8,636 bases of DNA from Treponema sp. (GTDB lineage: Bacteria; Spirochaetota; Spirochaetia; Treponematales; Breznakiellaceae), in the NCBI GenBank assembly GCA_031276615.1, contig JAISND010000046.1:1-8636 (forward strand), read 5' to 3'. This document shows positions 1 through 5,623 of this stretch, piece after piece. A program made the translations under genes and the position numbers. Within the stretch, counting starts at the first letter, position 1, and the number at the start of each line of letters is the position of its first letter. The notes under the pieces are model-generated. The model saw only the letters and a list, made by a program, of their open reading frames with translations. It did not search any database and was not told the origin of the DNA.

Positions 1-278
1 ACAGGAGGCCCAAGCCCACAGCCCCTTTCCCGGTTTTCCTGTTTTGTCCCGCACAGGGGCTTCCATTTCTCCGCAATTGTAACACTTCACATAACTGATC
101 ACCATCATGGGGTGTACCCTAAAAAACGGGCTGTGTCATTGGTCGTTTTGCCGTTAGCCTTATGCAATACTGTTTGAATGCGTACCGCAAATTTGTGCGC
201 TATTTTCCCGGCGGCAAGTATATTTTCTATGAGCGCCTTATCCCCGGAATTCAACCGGGGTAACACCTCCCGTTCCAT
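1..278 (-). pseudogene. IS630-family transposase N-terminus, frameshifted and partial
   Basis: The first frame (ATG at 278 down to the stop at 105) gives a 57-residue helix-turn-helix segment containing AHKFAVRIQTVLHKANGKT and DTARFLGY, typical of the DNA-binding N-terminus of IS630/Tc1-like transposases. The match continues in another frame from 108 leftward: VISYVKCYN then VRDKTGKPGK, which fits the usual 'VSxYVKRYN...LxxDKTRKPGK' continuation. The two frames meet at an ATGA overlap next to a run of four C, so either one base was lost or a -1 ribosomal frameshift joins them. IS630 elements with two overlapping frames are known. The K-C-Y substitution where K-R-Y is usual, and the unusual LWAWASC after KPGKG, favour decay. 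The catalytic DDE domain would lie beyond the window. No Shine-Dalgarno sequence is seen before 278. Confidence 0.75.
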
Positions 279-301
279 CCCATAAATAACCAATTCGCAA
301 T

Positions 302-326
302 TATGTCGTCTGTATATTACAGAACA
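302..326 (-). repeat. Putative insertion-sequence terminal repeat, copy 1
   Basis: Minus strand reads TGTTCTGT, nine bases, ACGACATA. It aligns without gaps to 5599-5623 (TGTTCTGT, nine bases, ATGACATA): the outer eight bases are identical, the inner eight differ at one, and the middle nine are weakly alike. It lies 24 bp upstream of the IS630-type transposase start, the expected place for a terminal inverted repeat. Confidence 0.5.
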
Positions 327-352
327 CCAAGGGCGTGAGGGCCGGAGATTCC

Positions 353-396
353 CCTGCCCGGCCCTTTCAATAACGCCTAACGGGAAGCCGGGCAGG
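353..396. repeat. Perfect 10-bp inverted repeat with 24-nt loop
   Basis: CCTGCCCGGC at 353-362 is the exact reverse complement of GCCGGGCAGG at 387-396. The repeat straddles the stop codon of the DUF4838 frame (377-379) and lies in the roughly 110 bp between the end of recognisable DUF4838 sequence and the insertion-sequence end. There is no T-run on either side, so it is not a normal intrinsic terminator. It could be an old repeat unit at the junction. The function is unknown. Confidence 0.5.
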
Positions 397-1585
397 CCCG
401 CTGTTTGGGTACGCACTCGGGATACCTGTTCAGGATGAAAAGGTTCGGCCTTGTCCGAATTCCGCCGGCCGGCGCCGCGCCTTCCCCCCTGTCCGCGCCG
501 TCTTCGTCCGATGCCCCGCCGGCGCCGCTTTCCGCGCGGCCGTCTCCCGGCGCTTCATAAAAGCCAAGGCGGGCATTGGGGTCAATCCGCGCGAGGGCAT
601 CGGCGGCGATGTTAAGCGCAATGCGGTTCTGATCTTCGGGAGTGAAGGCACGGCAGGCGGGGCAGGAACACCACGATTTTTCGTGTCCCCGGTCGGGCCA
701 GAGGTGGAACACCCGGACCGGCCGCGCGCCTCCGGTTCCCCCGCCCGAAGCGGCCGGGCCCTCCGCGGGCTCGCCGGACATAAGGGGAATGGCGCGGCTG
801 AAAAGGCGCGCCGCGTTTTTTTGCAGAAATTCCATCGTTTCCGGGTTGGTAGGACAGAAGTTATGGCGCGGAGTGCGTCTGCCGCCTTCCATGCGAAAAA
901 GTTCGCGGTGAAGGAAGAAAAGGCTGCGGGGCAGAAGCAGGGAAAGATCCCAGCCTCCCGCTTCAATCATCATGGCGTACTTTTTCACCGCCCCGGAAAA
1001 CGCGGCGTCCCGGAGAAGTTTCCCCCCGAATGAAAGAACCAGAGAGTCGCACCTGTTTCTGGCCGCCCAGCGGACAATGGATTCGGGGTCTTTCAGCTTT
1101 GCTTTTTCATTGATAACAAGCCGGCGCAGTTCCGCGGGGGAACCGGCCGAAGGGCAAATGGCGCGGTCATCGGCAAGGGGGTAGCAGCCGGTGGCGGCCG
1201 ACACCGCGGCCCCCGGGGCCGGCGGCGGGAACAGTTCAAGGCCGGGTTTTGGCCAACTGATGCCAAGGGCCGAGAGAAAGTCGAACACTCCGCTGCAGAG
1301 GCCCCGGCCGGAATCGCCGTATATTTCCAGCCGGCCCCTTCCAAGGCGCCAGGTATACCCGTTCCTGTCCGGCCCTGCCCCGCCGGAGTTAAGAAGGATG
1401 ACCGGTTCGGAGTCCGGCGGTGAAACGGTTTCCGCGTTTTCAATAACCGGGCTTGCCTTGCCCAGCCCCGCCCGGCCGCGGAGCAGGCTTATGCAATCGG
1501 CAAGTTCCGCCGCCGCCTGTCCCGCCACGGGAATCGAAGCCGGGCTTAAAATGATCCACCTTTTGGAGACATCAAAACTTGCCAT
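377..1585 (-). CDS. DUF4838-type carbohydrate-associated protein, probably 3'-truncated
   Basis: Predicted 402 residues from ATG 1585. Residues about 1-120 look like the beta-rich domain that precedes alpha-glucuronidase-like glycosidases, ending in the signature YGDSGRGLCSGVFDFLSALG followed by I-S-W-P-K-P-G. Residues about 240-345 carry the DUF4838 features NFCPTNPETMEF, FHLWPDRG and the cysteine cluster WCSCPACRAF (Cys 306, 308, 311), then DQNRIALNIAADALARIDP. No signal peptide is visible. The family usually continues for hundreds of residues after the 'RPNLF' strand; here homology stops there (around nt 440) and the last roughly 20 residues look unrelated, with insertion-sequence DNA following, so the gene is probably broken. 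Two Gly/Ala-rich inserts (nt 719-772 and 458-547) are unusual. The frame stays open up to 1717, but 1585 is preferred because the protein-like part begins there and a TATAAT hexamer lies six bases upstream. The role is inferred as polysaccharide or uronic-acid metabolism; catalysis is unproven for the family. Confidence 0.75.
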   Translation of the reverse strand: MASFDVSKRWIILSPASIPVAGQAAAELADCISLLRGRAGLGKASPVIENAETVSPPDSEPVILLNSGGAGPDRNGYTWRLGRGRLEIYGDSGRGLCSGVFDFLSALGISWPKPGLELFPPPAPGAAVSAATGCYPLADDRAICPSAGSPAELRRLVINEKAKLKDPESIVRWAARNRCDSLVLSFGGKLLRDAAFSGAVKKYAMMIEAGGWDLSLLLPRSLFFLHRELFRMEGGRRTPRHNFCPTNPETMEFLQKNAARLFSRAIPLMSGEPAEGPAASGGGTGGARPVRVFHLWPDRGHEKSWCSCPACRAFTPEDQNRIALNIAADALARIDPNARLGFYEAPGDGRAESGAGGASDEDGADRGEGAAPAGGIRTRPNLFILNRYPECVPKQRACPASR

Positions 1586-1591
1586 GTTGTT

Positions 1592-1620
1592 ATTATACGG
1601 AATTTTACCTATCATTGAAA
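1592..1620 (-). promoter_or_regulatory. Candidate promoter of the DUF4838 gene (leaderless type)
   Basis: On the minus strand a perfect TATAAT (1597-1592) follows a weak -35 TTTCAA (1620-1615) with a 17-nt spacer. Only six bases (AACAAC) separate the -10 box from the ATG at 1585, which would place transcription start on or next to the start codon. No Shine-Dalgarno sequence is present. Confidence 0.5.
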
Positions 1621-1697
1621 GAACGGGTCCGGCTGTATTTGTGAGCCTGTCAAAACTTGAGGTTTGAAGCATCTTCCGTCTGTTATAAGGGTAGGGT

Positions 1698-2189
1698 ATG
1701 GGAAACAAACAGAACAAAAGCGCCGATGATTTTTGGCGGGAGTATGAAGAAAAAATCGGCGAAAAGGTTTTGGCCAGAAGCTTGGGGCAGTATTTGTCCG
1801 GCTGGGACGAATTCGACGGCGCCGGCGGGGGGCCTCTTTGGGGTCTTGTTATTGCCGCGGAAGGCGGATTCCGGTTTCACCATTTTCCCCAGTCAAGCTG
1901 GCTGGACCTTCTGACGAATTTCGGCCCGGGGAGGGAAGCGCCTAGGGAAAAAACTTTTTTTATCCCCAGGGACAGAATCCTTTCCGCGGAACTTCGCAGG
2001 GAAACAAGGTGGTGGAAAAAGATTTTCAGCCCCGTCATGCCCGTGCTGGTTATTAATTACCGGAATGAGACGGAGGGAAAAAAGGAACTTCTTGTGCAGA
2101 TCGAATACAGAACCGAAGGAATCGTCGAGAGCTTGACGCAACAGGTTATATCTTCAGCTGATCAATGTACTTCTGCAGGCACTGTTTGA
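1698..2189 (+). CDS. Hypothetical protein, 163 aa, soluble
   Basis: I do not recognise a named family. The protein starts with a charged helix (residues 1-30, DDFWREYEEKIGEKV), followed by an alternating beta pattern (GPLWGLVIAAEGGFRFHHF, FFIPRDRIL, VLVINYRNE, LLVQIEYRT) and a final helix. That arrangement resembles a small PH-like or beta-barrel domain, but this is a shape guess only. There is no signal peptide, membrane segment or metal motif. The start at 1698 has AAGG seven bases upstream. It is divergent from the DUF4838 gene with about 112 bp between them. Its last 44 bp overlap the 3' end of the convergent PilZ gene, so its C-terminal tail (QCTSAGTV) may not be conserved. Confidence 0.7.
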   Translation: MGNKQNKSADDFWREYEEKIGEKVLARSLGQYLSGWDEFDGAGGGPLWGLVIAAEGGFRFHHFPQSSWLDLLTNFGPGREAPREKTFFIPRDRILSAELRRETRWWKKIFSPVMPVLVINYRNETEGKKELLVQIEYRTEGIVESLTQQVISSADQCTSAGTV

Positions 2190-2940
2190 TGAAATGGTGA
2201 ATCACCAGTTTGCTGTTGGGACTCAACTTTGAAGGATCGAAGAGCAGAATCCACACGTCCCTGTCGTCCCGCCGTTTTCCCATAAGCACCGCGTCGGTCA
2301 TTGCCAGAGCGCCCCGGAGTTTCAGTTGAACATCGCGGATCAGCGAATTGACGGGGAGGTTGGGAAAATCCGGAATCCGCGCGGCAATACCCGCGGAACT
2401 GATGTCCAGAATCTTCCCCTGGAAAAAGCCCTCGACGCCTTTATAGTTCATGGTGGCATTGACATCGTCTGCGCAGACAGCGCGGATATATTTGCGGCGT
2501 CCCCTGGCTTCGTTTGCCTGAAGCGCGCCCAGTATTATTCTGGTACTTTCCTGGATTCCCAGTTTCAGCTGAATGTAGCCGCAGGGAACGGCAATTTCCA
2601 TGAGGTATTTTTCCATCAGGGCTTTGTCCTGGTTGTAGGACAGAATGCCCAGCCGGGTTTCGCTGGTTGCGGGGTTTTCCTGTATGCCCCTGATATAGGC
2701 TTCCCATTCTTTTTCGGATAATCCCTCGTCAATATTGATAAACATGATGGAATCGGGGAAATGCTCCAGCATTTTAAGCGCCTTTTTATGATCCCGCAGG
2801 GTATAGGTTTCAAATCCGTTCATGATGAGAATATCCAGCATTTCCTCATGTATTACACTGTGAGGGTAGAGAAGAAAAACTTTTTTTCCTGCATTTCCCG
2901 TTTCAGCCTGAACGGATGCAGGTGTACCGGTTTGTCCCAT
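2146..2940 (-). CDS. Receiver-like domain fused to PilZ (c-di-GMP binding) domain
   Basis: A 264-residue cytoplasmic protein. Residues about 19-135 look like a CheY-type receiver fold (KKVFLLYPHSVIHEEML, then DSIMFINID, then LGILSYN, then CGYIQLKLG). At the end of strand 3 the sequence is F-I-N-I-D, so the usual phospho-acceptor Asp is replaced or shifted (Asn69/Asp71), and the acidic pair after strand 1 is absent; it is probably not phosphorylated. Residues about 146-262 form a PilZ domain with both ligand motifs: R149-x3-R153 (RRKYIR) and D179-x-S181-x2-G184 (DISSAG). PilZ domains with these motifs bind cyclic di-GMP, which in spirochaetes is linked to motility and host adaptation. The start has AAGGA seven bases upstream (2948-2952). 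It lies 58 bp downstream of uxaC on the same strand and is probably co-transcribed with it. The target of the protein is unknown. Confidence 0.85.
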   Translation of the reverse strand: MGQTGTPASVQAETGNAGKKVFLLYPHSVIHEEMLDILIMNGFETYTLRDHKKALKMLEHFPDSIMFINIDEGLSEKEWEAYIRGIQENPATSETRLGILSYNQDKALMEKYLMEIAVPCGYIQLKLGIQESTRIILGALQANEARGRRKYIRAVCADDVNATMNYKGVEGFFQGKILDISSAGIAARIPDFPNLPVNSLIRDVQLKLRGALAMTDAVLMGKRRDDRDVWILLFDPSKLSPNSKLVIHHFIKQCLQKYIDQLKI

Positions 2941-2998
2941 ACAGGTTTCCTTTGCGCCGTTCCGGAAAATTTCTCCGGCGCGGAGAAAGCGTCAGGCG

Positions 2999-4462
2999 CT
3001 ATTTTTCAAAGTAACGCTCCGCGTTCCTGAAAGATATGTCCTTGACCATGCCGCCCAAAAGTTCGAAGTCGCCGGGAATCTCGCCGTTCTCCGCCCAGTT
3101 CCCCAGGATATTGCAAAGGATGCGGCGGAAGTATTCATGCCGGGGGTAAGACAGAAAACTTCGGGAATCGGTCAGCATGCCCACAAAGCGCGAGAGGAGG
3201 CCCACATTCCCCAGAATTTTCATCTGGGCTTCCATACCGTCGATGTGATCAAGGAACCACCAGCCCGAGCCAAGCTGCAGCTTGCCCGGAATGCCCGGCT
3301 TCGCCGCGTCCGCCTCGCCCTGAAAACAGCCCATAATGGTTCCCAGCGTGTAGAAATCCTTTATGTTGAGGCTGTAGAGGATGGTCTTCGGAAGTTTCCC
3401 TTCCGAGTCAAGAAGGTCGAGCAGCCGGGCAAGCTTTGCCGAAACGCAGTGATCATGTACCGCGTCGTAGCCGGTATCCGGCCCGAACCTTTTGAGGGCG
3501 GCGGAGTTGACGCTGCGGATCGCCGCAAGGTGAATCTGCATGGCCCAGCCCCGGTCTGCGTATTCGGCGCCGAGGAAATTGAGCAGGTAGGTTTTCCATG
3601 ATTCGACGCCGCGGCTGTCCGGCGTCTTCCCCGCGAGGGCGGCGGAGAAATTTTCCTTGACTTCCTTTTCCCAAAGGCTGTAGTTTATCCCCGCGGCGCC
3701 CGCGGCGGCGTTGTCCCCCGGCGCGGTGGCGCAGGGCGGGAATTCAAGGGCGTGATCCGAAGCGCGGCAGCCAAGCGTGTCAAAGAAGCCGATGCGGTCA
3801 CGGACAGCCGCAAGGAGATCCTCAAGGCTTGAAATATTCCTGCCTGACGCCGCGGCCAGTTTCGAGATGTACGCGGCAAAATCCGGTTTTTCGATGTTGA
3901 GAATTTTGTCGGGACGGAAAGAGGGAATTACCTTTGTTTCGGTCTGTCCCGCCGCCTTCCGGTGCCATTCAAGGCTGTCCGCCGGATCATCGGTGGTACC
4001 TACCGCGTAGACTTTGAACTTTTTGAAGATGCCAAAGACCGAAAGGGAAGGATCCTTTTCAAGCTGTTCGTTCGCCGCCTTCCAGATTGCGGGCGCGCTT
4101 TGCCTGTTCAGCACATCGGTGATATTGAAGTAGCGCTGCAATTCCAGGTGCGTCCAGTGGTAGAGGGGATTCCCGATGAGCTTGGGAACCGTTTCCGCCC
4201 AGGCAAGGAATTTATCGTAAGGGTCCGCGTTGCCGGTAATGAATTTTTCGCTGATGCCGTTGGCGCGCATAACCCGCCATTTATAATGGTCGCCGCCCAG
4301 CCACATGTAAGCCAGATCGGGGAAGCGCCGGTTGTCGGCGATTTCCTTTGGAATAAGATGGCAATGAAAATCAAAAATGGGTTCCCCTGCGGCAGCCTCA
4401 TGGAAAAGCCTCTGGGCTGTTTTTGTTGAAAGAAGAAAATCCCTGTCCATGAAATTTTTCAC
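2999..4462 (-). CDS. uxaC: Glucuronate isomerase (uronate isomerase)
   Basis: UxaC converts D-glucuronate to D-fructuronate and D-galacturonate to D-tagaturonate, the first cytoplasmic step of hexuronate breakdown. It is an amidohydrolase-fold enzyme. The 487-residue product is near the family's usual length (about 470). Family landmarks in order are FDFHCHL (metal-binding His33/His35), GGDHYKWRVMRANG, AETVPKLIGNPLYHW, TTDDPADSLEWH, SFRPDKILNIE, GCRASDHAL, MQIHLAAIRSVN, and near the end GMLTDSRSFLSYPRHEYFRR. The frame is open further upstream to 4669, but GTG 4462 is chosen because GGAGG (4470-4474) lies seven bases before it and the family N-terminus (VKNFMDRDFLLS) begins there. The upstream extension falls in the repeat region. 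It heads a likely two-gene transcript with the PilZ gene. No other hexuronate genes (uxuA, uxuB, kdgK) are in view. Confidence 0.96.
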   Translation of the reverse strand: MKNFMDRDFLLSTKTAQRLFHEAAAGEPIFDFHCHLIPKEIADNRRFPDLAYMWLGGDHYKWRVMRANGISEKFITGNADPYDKFLAWAETVPKLIGNPLYHWTHLELQRYFNITDVLNRQSAPAIWKAANEQLEKDPSLSVFGIFKKFKVYAVGTTDDPADSLEWHRKAAGQTETKVIPSFRPDKILNIEKPDFAAYISKLAAASGRNISSLEDLLAAVRDRIGFFDTLGCRASDHALEFPPCATAPGDNAAAGAAGINYSLWEKEVKENFSAALAGKTPDSRGVESWKTYLLNFLGAEYADRGWAMQIHLAAIRSVNSAALKRFGPDTGYDAVHDHCVSAKLARLLDLLDSEGKLPKTILYSLNIKDFYTLGTIMGCFQGEADAAKPGIPGKLQLGSGWWFLDHIDGMEAQMKILGNVGLLSRFVGMLTDSRSFLSYPRHEYFRRILCNILGNWAENGEIPGDFELLGGMVKDISFRNAERYFEK

Positions 4463-4547
4463 CGATATACCTCCGCATCTCTGTTTTTCCGCATCTAAAA
4501 GAATACCCCGGAGGGGATTGTGTGGCAATAGGGGCGCAGGAAAGCAG

Positions 4548-4582
4548 CAGGGCGAGCGCATATAAATATGATACCACGGCGG
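4548..4582 (-). repeat. Intergenic 35-nt motif, copy A (toward uxaC)
   Basis: Minus strand starts CCGCCGTGGTATCA and ends ATATGCGCTCGCCCTG. It matches copy D (4936-4970) at 30 of 35 positions in opposite orientation. It lies about 85-120 bp upstream of the uxaC start codon and contains an A/T-rich centre (ATATTTATAT) that could hold a -10 element. Confidence 0.7.
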
Positions 4583-4630
4583 ACGGGAAAAAACAGGGCG
4601 CAAGTTTCTCCTGGGGGCCTGCCGGAGGCC

Positions 4631-4658
4631 AAAAACACCCCGCATGCGGGGCGTTTTT
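4631..4658. terminator. Bidirectional intrinsic-terminator-like hairpin
   Basis: The perfect 14-bp palindrome CCCCGCATGCGGGG (4638-4651) is flanked by AAAAAC (4631-4636) and GTTTTT (4653-4658), with one A/C mismatch between. Either strand would give a GC stem followed by a U-run. Its position, upstream of both divergent genes, is unusual: it would stop transcripts entering from either side before they reach the other gene, or it may belong to the repeat. Confidence 0.75.
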
Positions 4659-4705
4659 ACCTCCGGCACCCCGCCCTGCCGCTATTCCACCCTGTTTTTT
4701 CCCGC

Positions 4706-4741
4706 CCGCGGTACTTTCCTCCGACACATGCGCTCACCCTG
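4706..4741 (+). repeat. Intergenic motif, copy B
   Basis: Plus strand starts CCGCGGTACTTTC and ends ACATGCGCTCACCCTG. It is the mirror of copy A in the right arm of the large inverted repeat, one base longer and with a diverged centre. Confidence 0.55.
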
Positions 4742-4797
4742 CTTCCGGACAAGGGCCTGTTCCCGACCGGAAAACAGAAAAACCGCCACGGGGGACG

Positions 4798-4836
4798 CGG
4801 GTATGATCCCGATTTTTTTTATATGCGCTGGCCCTG
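4798..4836 (+). repeat. Intergenic motif, copy C (most diverged)
   Basis: Contains GGGTATGATC, a T8 run, then TATATGCGCTGGCCCTG. It shares with the other copies the GGTAT start and the ATGCGCT-x-(G/A)CCCTG end, with a longer centre. Confidence 0.45.
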
Positions 4837-4843
4837 AGGAAAG

Positions 4844-4860
4844 CAGCCCGCCAAGGGCTG
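4844..4860 (+). other. Small hairpin CAGCCC / GGGCTG
   Basis: A 6-bp stem with a 5-nt loop (GCCAA), followed by TTAGC. There is no proper T-run. It lies between motif copies C and D and could be a weak attenuator or chance. Confidence 0.3.
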
Positions 4861-4935
4861 TTAGCGGAGAAAACGCCACCGCGCCCGGCGCACGACAAAG
4901 GCGGTGCTTTCGGATACAGGGAGGCGGACTTCAGG

Positions 4936-4970
4936 CCGCCGTGGTATCACGTTCATATGCCCTCACCCTG
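4936..4970 (+). repeat. Intergenic 35-nt motif, copy D (toward the 5017 gene)
   Basis: Starts CCGCCGTGGTATCA and ends CATATGCCCTCACCCTG; 30 of 35 positions match copy A on the other strand. It includes the short dyad CGTG-GTAT-CACG (4940-4951), which could be a protein-binding site. It ends 12 bp before the candidate -35 box of the downstream gene. Confidence 0.65.
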
Positions 4971-4981
4971 TGGAAATACGC

Positions 4982-5010
4982 TTGTCCTGCCGCCGCTTTG
5001 GGGATATGCT
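4982..5010 (+). promoter_or_regulatory. Candidate promoter of the 5017 gene (leaderless type)
   Basis: TTGTCC (4982-4987), a 17-nt spacer and TATGCT (5005-5010). The -10 box ends six bases before the ATG at 5017, so the transcript would start at or beside the start codon. The only purine-rich stretch (GGGGA) is about 12 nt upstream of the ATG and would be outside such a transcript. Confidence 0.45.
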
Positions 5011-5016
5011 TTTATT

Positions 5017-5598
5017 ATGGAAAATCCCGAGTTGATACAGGTTCTGGACTATATTCTTAACCGGTGCGATGAGGCCTCCATAGACGCGGTGGCCGAGGCC
5101 GTGGTACGGCGGCGACGGCAGCTTGTCCTTTTTGGCGGTTCCCTCAATATTCCCGACCCTCAGCGCATGGCCAGGGAGCTTTCGGGTAAAATCAACGGCA
5201 GCGTCTCGGCCGGCATGGCCGGGCTTAGAAAGACGATTCAGGATATGACGATACGGCTTATCAGGCAGGAAGCGCCGGAGCTGACCGACGCGCAGGTGGA
5301 GGAACTGACCCGCGCCTGGATTCCCGGCGGGAGGGATGAAGACAGCCCCGCGGAGGGGGGAGGGCGGCTGCCCAGGGATCTGCTGGCATCCATGATCGAT
5401 CAGTTTGTTTCCTTTTCGCTGGGAACACTGGGCAGGGCCGAAGAGAAGAAACTGCGGGACGATCTGGGGTCATGGCCGGAGCGTTACTGGAAAGCCTTTC
5501 CCCCGGTCATTCGCCTGATTGTCAACGATTACATCAAGAACGAAATAGACGAAAAGGAATTCAACCGGAAAATAGGCATAGCCCTGGAAACGATCTAG
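5017..5598 (+). CDS. Hypothetical helical protein, 193 aa
   Basis: I do not recognise a family. The protein is predicted to be almost all helix: MENPELIQVLDYILNRCDEA, a basic patch VRRRRQL (residues about 30-36), then LFGGSLNIPDPQRMARELSG, a long amphipathic helix (about 66-90), an acidic/glycine linker GGRDEDSPAEGGG (about 108-120) and a C-terminal helical domain with YWKAFPPVIRLIVNDYIKNE. There is no signal peptide or membrane span. The frame is open back to 4957, but those residues lie in motif copy D and the promoter, so ATG 5017 is chosen. The stop TAG sits inside CTAG directly against the insertion-sequence end at 5599, so the natural C-terminus may be altered. Confidence 0.75.
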   Translation: MENPELIQVLDYILNRCDEASIDAVAEAVVRRRRQLVLFGGSLNIPDPQRMARELSGKINGSVSAGMAGLRKTIQDMTIRLIRQEAPELTDAQVEELTRAWIPGGRDEDSPAEGGGRLPRDLLASMIDQFVSFSLGTLGRAEEKKLRDDLGSWPERYWKAFPPVIRLIVNDYIKNEIDEKEFNRKIGIALETI

Positions 5599-5623
5599 TG
5601 TTCTGTCCGAAACAAATGACATA
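5599..5623 (+). repeat. Putative insertion-sequence terminal repeat, copy 2
   Basis: TGTTCTGT, nine bases, ATGACATA. It matches the layout at 302-326 on the minus strand. Its inner 16 bases (5608-5623) also match the reverse complement of 6077-6092 at 14 of 16 positions. Confidence 0.55.

Larger units (their letters stand above)
1..326 (-). mobile_element. IS630-type insertion sequence remnant, 5' end
   Basis: The element runs leftward off the window. Its outer end is placed at 326 because the minus strand reads TGTTCTGT there, then 9 bases, then ACGACATA (down to 302). The same 8+9+8 layout recurs at 5599-5623, which suggests a terminal repeat. Inside it, from 278 leftward, is a recognisable N-terminus of an IS630-type transposase. 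The far end and any target duplication are outside the window, so its full size is unknown. No TA dinucleotide sits directly beside the 326 end (minus strand reads TTGG before TGTTCTGT), so the exact boundary is uncertain by a base or two. Confidence 0.65.
4539..4746. repeat. Large imperfect inverted repeat centred on the 4638-4651 palindrome
   Basis: Reading outward from the centre (4644/4645), the two arms share, at matching distances, GTTTTT, CCTCCGGCA, a 22-nt unrelated stretch, CCCTGTTTTTTCCCG, a diverged stretch, then ATGCGCTC(A/G)CCCTGCT. The left arm is 4539-4644 (read on the minus strand) and the right arm is 4645-4746 (plus strand). Overall identity is patchy, with blocks of 9-17 exact matches. 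It may be an old mobile repeat or two regulatory modules facing opposite ways. Confidence 0.7.
4463..5016. other. 554-bp divergent intergenic region rich in repeats
   Basis: It separates uxaC (leftward) from the 5017 gene (rightward). It holds one strong palindrome with flanking A and T runs, long imperfect inverted arms around it and four copies of a roughly 35-nt motif. Open frames crossing it are repeat translations (for example MRSPC appears on both strands) and are not believed to be genes. The uxaC leader within it is about 85 nt long and contains a small CCCC-gga-GGGG hairpin (4506-4516). Confidence 0.7.

Noticed and set aside
73..84. Cys-x2-Cys (CYNC) near the left edge, read as a zinc ribbon of a small protein
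   Set aside because: The surrounding residues (VISYVK-C-YN, VRDKTGKPGK) fit the IS630 transposase continuation, where the first Cys stands for Arg in KRYN. It is a decayed transposase, not a zinc protein.
371..386. GCCTAAC / GTTAGGC resembling an integron attC core site
   Set aside because: No partner core site at a suitable distance and no attC-like folded stem with extra-helical bases were found; seven bases match easily by chance.
430..1667. Several long open frames overlapping the DUF4838 gene on both strands
   Set aside because: They are Arg/Pro/Ala-rich shadows created by high GC at third codon positions, without family features.
2955..2990. Imperfect hairpin CCGGAAAATTTCTCCGG between uxaC and the PilZ gene as a terminator
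   Set aside because: It has no T-run after the stem on the relevant strand, so read-through from uxaC into the PilZ gene is more likely.
4463..4669. N-terminal extension of uxaC by 69 residues
   Set aside because: It runs through the inverted repeat and terminator hairpin, has no family similarity, and a good GGAGG site precedes GTG 4462.
4644..5060. 138-residue plus-strand open frame across the intergenic region
   Set aside because: It is a translation of the repeat arms (the same MRSPC peptide appears on the other strand) and overlaps the 5017 gene out of frame.
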